Shown here piece by piece: positions 61,371-64,000 of a DNA stretch of 64,000 nucleotides (position 1 is the stretch's first letter; each line of letters starts with the position of its first letter). Location of the stretch: positions 2,453,501 to 2,517,500 of the forward strand of contig BNHL01000001.1 in assembly GCA_015472025.1 (NCBI GenBank), given 5' to 3'. Below the pieces are notes generated by a model that saw nothing but the letters and a program-made list of their open reading frames with translations, made no database searches and had not been told where the DNA came from. The stretch comes from Cytophagales bacterium WSM2-2. GTDB lineage: Bacteria > Bacteroidota > Bacteroidia > Cytophagales > Cyclobacteriaceae. The translations under genes were made by a program, and so were the position numbers.

Positions 61371-62390
61371 ATGATTCGGGAAATTGCAGACGGATTGAAT
61401 TTTGTGGGTAAGCAGTCGCCAGTGCGATTGGTTAACATGGCATCCGTTTTTTCCAGTTTCCAGATTTCCAAAGCAACGCGGAAGGTGAAACACCGGGGGA
61501 TGCCCGTGAGTATTTCAATTGAGCCCACGACCTCGTGCAATTTGAGATGTCCGGAATGTCCAAGTGGCCTTCGTGCATTCACCCGGCCTACGGGAATGAT
61601 GAAGCAGGAACTGTTTGAATCGATTGTCAATCAAATACCCGAGCTCTCCTATCTCATATTTTATTTCCAGGGCGAGCCCTATTTACACACGGGGCTTTTG
61701 GAAATGATAAGGTATGCTTCACAGAAAAAAATCTACACAGCTACATCTACCAATGCACATTTTCTCACAGATGACATTGCTCGAAGAACAGTGGAGTCCG
61801 GGTTGGACCGATTGATCATTTCCATCGATGGGACAACACAAGAGACCTATCAATCGTACCGTGTCGGTGGAAAAGTTGATAAAGTAATCGAAGGAACAAA
61901 AAATATTTTGCGTTGGAAGAAAGAACTCAAATCAAAAACGCCCCACGTCATCTTTCAGTTTTTGGTTGTGAAACCGAACGAGCACCAAATCGAGGATGTA
62001 AAAGAACTTGCACGCAAACTTGGGGTGGATGAAGTGAAGTTCAAGACTGCACAGATTTATGATCATGAAGCCGGATCTGATTTAATTCCTACAATAGAAA
62101 AATATTCGCGCTACAAAAAACAACCGAACGGGTCGTATTCTATAAAAAACGGGTGGCTAAATGAATGTTGGAAAATGTGGCACAGTTGTGTCGTCACCTG
62201 GGACGGAAAAGTAGTGCCATGCTGTTTTGACAAGGATGCTCATTTTGTTTTGGGCGACCTGAGTAAAAATTCTTTTCGGGAAATCTGGACGGGAGCTAAG
62301 TACAATGATTTTCGGGCAACACTTTTTAACTCACGTTCAGAAATCGAGATTTGCCGCAATTGCACCGAAGGGTCTAAAGTTTTTGCCTAA
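61371..62390 (+). CDS. Radical SAM/SPASM-domain protein
   Basis: 339 residues from ATG 61371 (TTG at 61368 in frame). The [4Fe-4S]/SAM motif CxxxCxxC is CNLRCPEC (Cys56, 60, 63) in SIEPTTSCNLRCPECPSG. Then LIFYFQGEPYLHTGLLEMI and RLIISIDGTTQETYQSYRVGG typify the barrel. A C-terminal SPASM segment has CWKMWHSCVVTWDGKVVPCCFDKDAHFVLGD and EICRNCTEG, giving auxiliary Fe-S ligands. SPASM enzymes modify peptides or cofactors; no precursor peptide or partner is recognisable nearby. Confidence 0.9.
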   Translation: MIREIADGLNFVGKQSPVRLVNMASVFSSFQISKATRKVKHRGMPVSISIEPTTSCNLRCPECPSGLRAFTRPTGMMKQELFESIVNQIPELSYLIFYFQGEPYLHTGLLEMIRYASQKKIYTATSTNAHFLTDDIARRTVESGLDRLIISIDGTTQETYQSYRVGGKVDKVIEGTKNILRWKKELKSKTPHVIFQFLVVKPNEHQIEDVKELARKLGVDEVKFKTAQIYDHEAGSDLIPTIEKYSRYKKQPNGSYSIKNGWLNECWKMWHSCVVTWDGKVVPCCFDKDAHFVLGDLSKNSFREIWTGAKYNDFRATLFNSRSEIEICRNCTEGSKVFA

Positions 62391-62458
62391 ATTAGGGAGT
62401 TTACCTGGCTAACGTCATTCGTATAAACCCTTATATTTACCCTCTTAAAATTGGTTTG

Positions 62459-63598
62459 ATGCGTAGATTTCTTGCTGCGTTTGGTTTGGTTGGTTTCATT
62501 TATTCTGCGGAAGCACAGATTGTGGTCAGCCCATCCACTGCATTTGCCGTTGGAAGCTCTACTAATGTGGTTATTGCCACTACAGACAAGATTGATATCA
62601 ACTCTCCAATTGATTTCAGCCCTGGTCATGTTGATTTTCATTTGTTTGGAGCAGGGACCTTGAAATCTACAAGCCCGATTACTATCAATAATTTAACAAT
62701 CAATGCTGTAGGTAATTATGCTGTACTGGGCCAATGGACTGTTACTGATGATATTAACCTCGTTAAGGGTAAGTTGATTGTTCCTACCCGTTTGGCGTCC
62801 ACGGATCAATTGCTTTATACGGGTGCTAATCTTGGAAGAAACGGGATGCCAGGCAGTGATTTATCTTACATACAGGGGCCGTTTGCACAGAAAGATTCCA
62901 AATCATATAAAACATTGACTTATCCTATCGGCAATGCCGATGGTTTTTTTCCTGTACAATTGCTTGGTGTAAATGAAAGTAACACCGTTTTGGAAATGGA
63001 ATGTGTAAAAGATCCATCTCCTCAGATTCCGACTACAGGATTAAGTGCCGACATCGATGCGGTGTTTAACAGCCGCTACTGGACGCTTGCGGTGTCGAAC
63101 GGCCCATATACAGGAGCATATATTTCTCTTAGCCTGACGGGAGTCTCCAGTTTCCTGAGTGACGAAGCTCCGGTCATACTTGAAAAAGATGCAGGTGGTA
63201 CAGTAAAAGATTTGAGCAATGCAGCGCAAACTTCAGATTTTGCCACGAGCAAAGACAAGACAGGTGCTACAGGTGGAACTTATGCTGTGGCCTCATCAAA
63301 AAAAGTGGAGATCATTATCCATAGGATCATCACTCCAAACGGAGATGACGTAAACGAGACATTGTTCATCCAGGGAATCGACTTTTACAAGGAGAACAAA
63401 GTGACATTTATGGATCGTTATGGAGCGACATATTTTGAAAAATCTCAGTTTGCTAACTACACTTCAAAGTCTCCTCAGCAACTTGATTTTGATTATTCCA
63501 AACTAAATAATGGCAATTACATTTGCACGGTTGAATACACGGATACTAACGGTAATGTAAGAAAGTCGAAGTCACAAATGATTACCGTGATAAAATGA
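62459..63598 (+). CDS. Secreted protein with T9SS type B (gliding-motility-type) sorting domain
   Basis: 379 residues from ATG 62459. Signal peptide MRRFLAAFGLVGFIYSAEAQ. The middle is beta-rich (INNLTINAVGNYAVLGQWTVTDDINLVKGKLIV). The C-terminal ~85 residues, starting IITPNGDDVNETLFIQGIDFYKENKVTFMDRYG and ending KSKSQMITVIK, match the CHU_C/type B sorting domain used by the type IX secretion system. It lies 7 bases before a PorP/SprF-type gene and is probably handled by it. Confidence 0.9.
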   Translation: MRRFLAAFGLVGFIYSAEAQIVVSPSTAFAVGSSTNVVIATTDKIDINSPIDFSPGHVDFHLFGAGTLKSTSPITINNLTINAVGNYAVLGQWTVTDDINLVKGKLIVPTRLASTDQLLYTGANLGRNGMPGSDLSYIQGPFAQKDSKSYKTLTYPIGNADGFFPVQLLGVNESNTVLEMECVKDPSPQIPTTGLSADIDAVFNSRYWTLAVSNGPYTGAYISLSLTGVSSFLSDEAPVILEKDAGGTVKDLSNAAQTSDFATSKDKTGATGGTYAVASSKKVEIIIHRIITPNGDDVNETLFIQGIDFYKENKVTFMDRYGATYFEKSQFANYTSKSPQQLDFDYSKLNNGNYICTVEYTDTNGNVRKSKSQMITVIK

Positions 63599-63605
63599 TA
63601 TTTGA

Positions 63606-64000
63606 ATGAAGAGACTTTTACCTGGACTGATTTTACTCTTTATTCTTGGCAACCTGAAAGCCCAGGATATTCCTCTGTTCAGTCAAAAGCTCACGAATTC
63701 ATTTATCTACAACCCTGCCATGGCGGGTCATACTTTTGGATCAGCCACGTTCTCTTACCGAAACAATTACAGTGGAGTAGAGGATGGGCCTAAAAATTAT
63801 TTACTCAGTTTGCACACTCCTTTCGCGAATGCCAGGTTCGGAGTTGGATTTAATGTCTTTCAGGAGAACGTCAACATCCTGAAAAATACATACTACTCGG
63901 GTGCTTTTGCATACCATTTACATTTCAATAAGTACACCTCCATTTCAATGGGTGTTTCAGGAGAGTACAATCAATTTTCTCAACCGACTTATAATCCAGT
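63606..64000 (+). CDS. PorP/SprF-family type IX secretion outer-membrane protein, cut at window end
   Basis: Starts at ATG 63606 and stays open to the window end (131 codons visible). It begins MKRLLPGLILLFILGNLKAQ, then DIPLFSQKLTNSFIYNPAMAG, the hallmark PorP/SprF opening, and continues FGSATFSYRNNYSGVEDGPKNY with barrel-like strands. These proteins bind or help anchor type B T9SS cargo at the outer membrane. Directly follows a type B cargo gene, the usual arrangement. Confidence 0.9.
   Translation, partial: MKRLLPGLILLFILGNLKAQDIPLFSQKLTNSFIYNPAMAGHTFGSATFSYRNNYSGVEDGPKNYLLSLHTPFANARFGVGFNVFQENVNILKNTYYSGAFAYHLHFNKYTSISMGVSGEYNQFSQPTYNP

Noticed and set aside
1-64000. tRNA, rRNA, riboswitch or CRISPR
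   Set aside because: All gaps between genes are short, and I found no cloverleaf, rRNA-like, riboswitch or regular spaced-repeat sequence by eye.

Overview
The window is a gene-dense chromosomal segment of a Bacteroidota bacterium, most likely of the order Cytophagales. Evidence: a PorP/SprF gene directly after a protein with a gliding-motility-type C-terminal sorting domain (type IX secretion), a GLPGLI protein paired with a carboxypeptidase-regulatory-domain/TonB-type outer-membrane barrel, GIN-domain, DUF4139, DUF1573 and DUF4105 proteins, and repeated TAnnTTTG (-7-like) boxes just upstream of start codons. The genus cannot be fixed from the sequence. No rRNA, tRNA, CRISPR array, insertion sequence or phage gene was seen. 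No stretch over about 300 bases lacks a gene.

Layout. 1-13 kb: end of a sensor kinase, arfB, a secreted M28 peptidase, an unknown lipoprotein, then a mostly minus-strand accessory stretch (PD40 propeller lipoprotein, GlxA-type regulator with a double NTF2-like protein, small secreted and outer-membrane proteins, secreted PHP hydrolase), an AraC regulator with an AhpD-like protein, and a membrane sensor lacking any output domain. 13-18 kb: comM and the biotin genes bioF-bioD-bioA. 17.7-23.7 kb: a two-component system divergent from a GLPGLI/outer-membrane-barrel pair, with helically phased TTAACCTT repeats between them. 23.7-32.8 kb: methyltransferase, YigZ-like protein, GIN-domain protein, acetyltransferase, an M1 peptidase/zinc phospholipase operon, a DUF4139 protein carrying an inserted receptor-type domain, and a desaturase strikingly like eukaryotic sphingolipid delta-4 desaturases. 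32.9-48.9 kb: largely housekeeping (M16 peptidase, ispF, mnmD, carbamoylputrescine amidase, HAD, GNAT, exported PLP enzyme, glutamate-synthase-like oxidoreductase, AsmA-like protein, thioesterase-mazG, hicAB, glmM, cysteine desulfurase, DUF2520 protein). 49-64 kb: a plug-like/DUF1080 fusion, DUF1573 protein, a second two-component system, recR-clpS, a sodium/solute symporter, an alkyltransferase-like protein, a multi-Ig-like protein, metallo-hydrolase, lpd, a DUF4105 membrane protein whose end lies in a small palindromic repeat, a radical SAM/SPASM protein, and the T9SS pair cut by the window end.

How genes work together: bioF, bioD and bioA overlap by ATGA junctions and make three consecutive biotin steps. 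M16-ispF-mnmD, thioesterase-mazG, clpS-recR and kinase-regulator 2 are also tightly coupled. The most promising unit for new biology is the two-component system, phased operator and GLPGLI/barrel pair at 17.7-23.7 kb. The most unusual single gene is the sphingolipid-desaturase-like gene at 31.8-32.8 kb. Family names come from reading motifs, without database searches.
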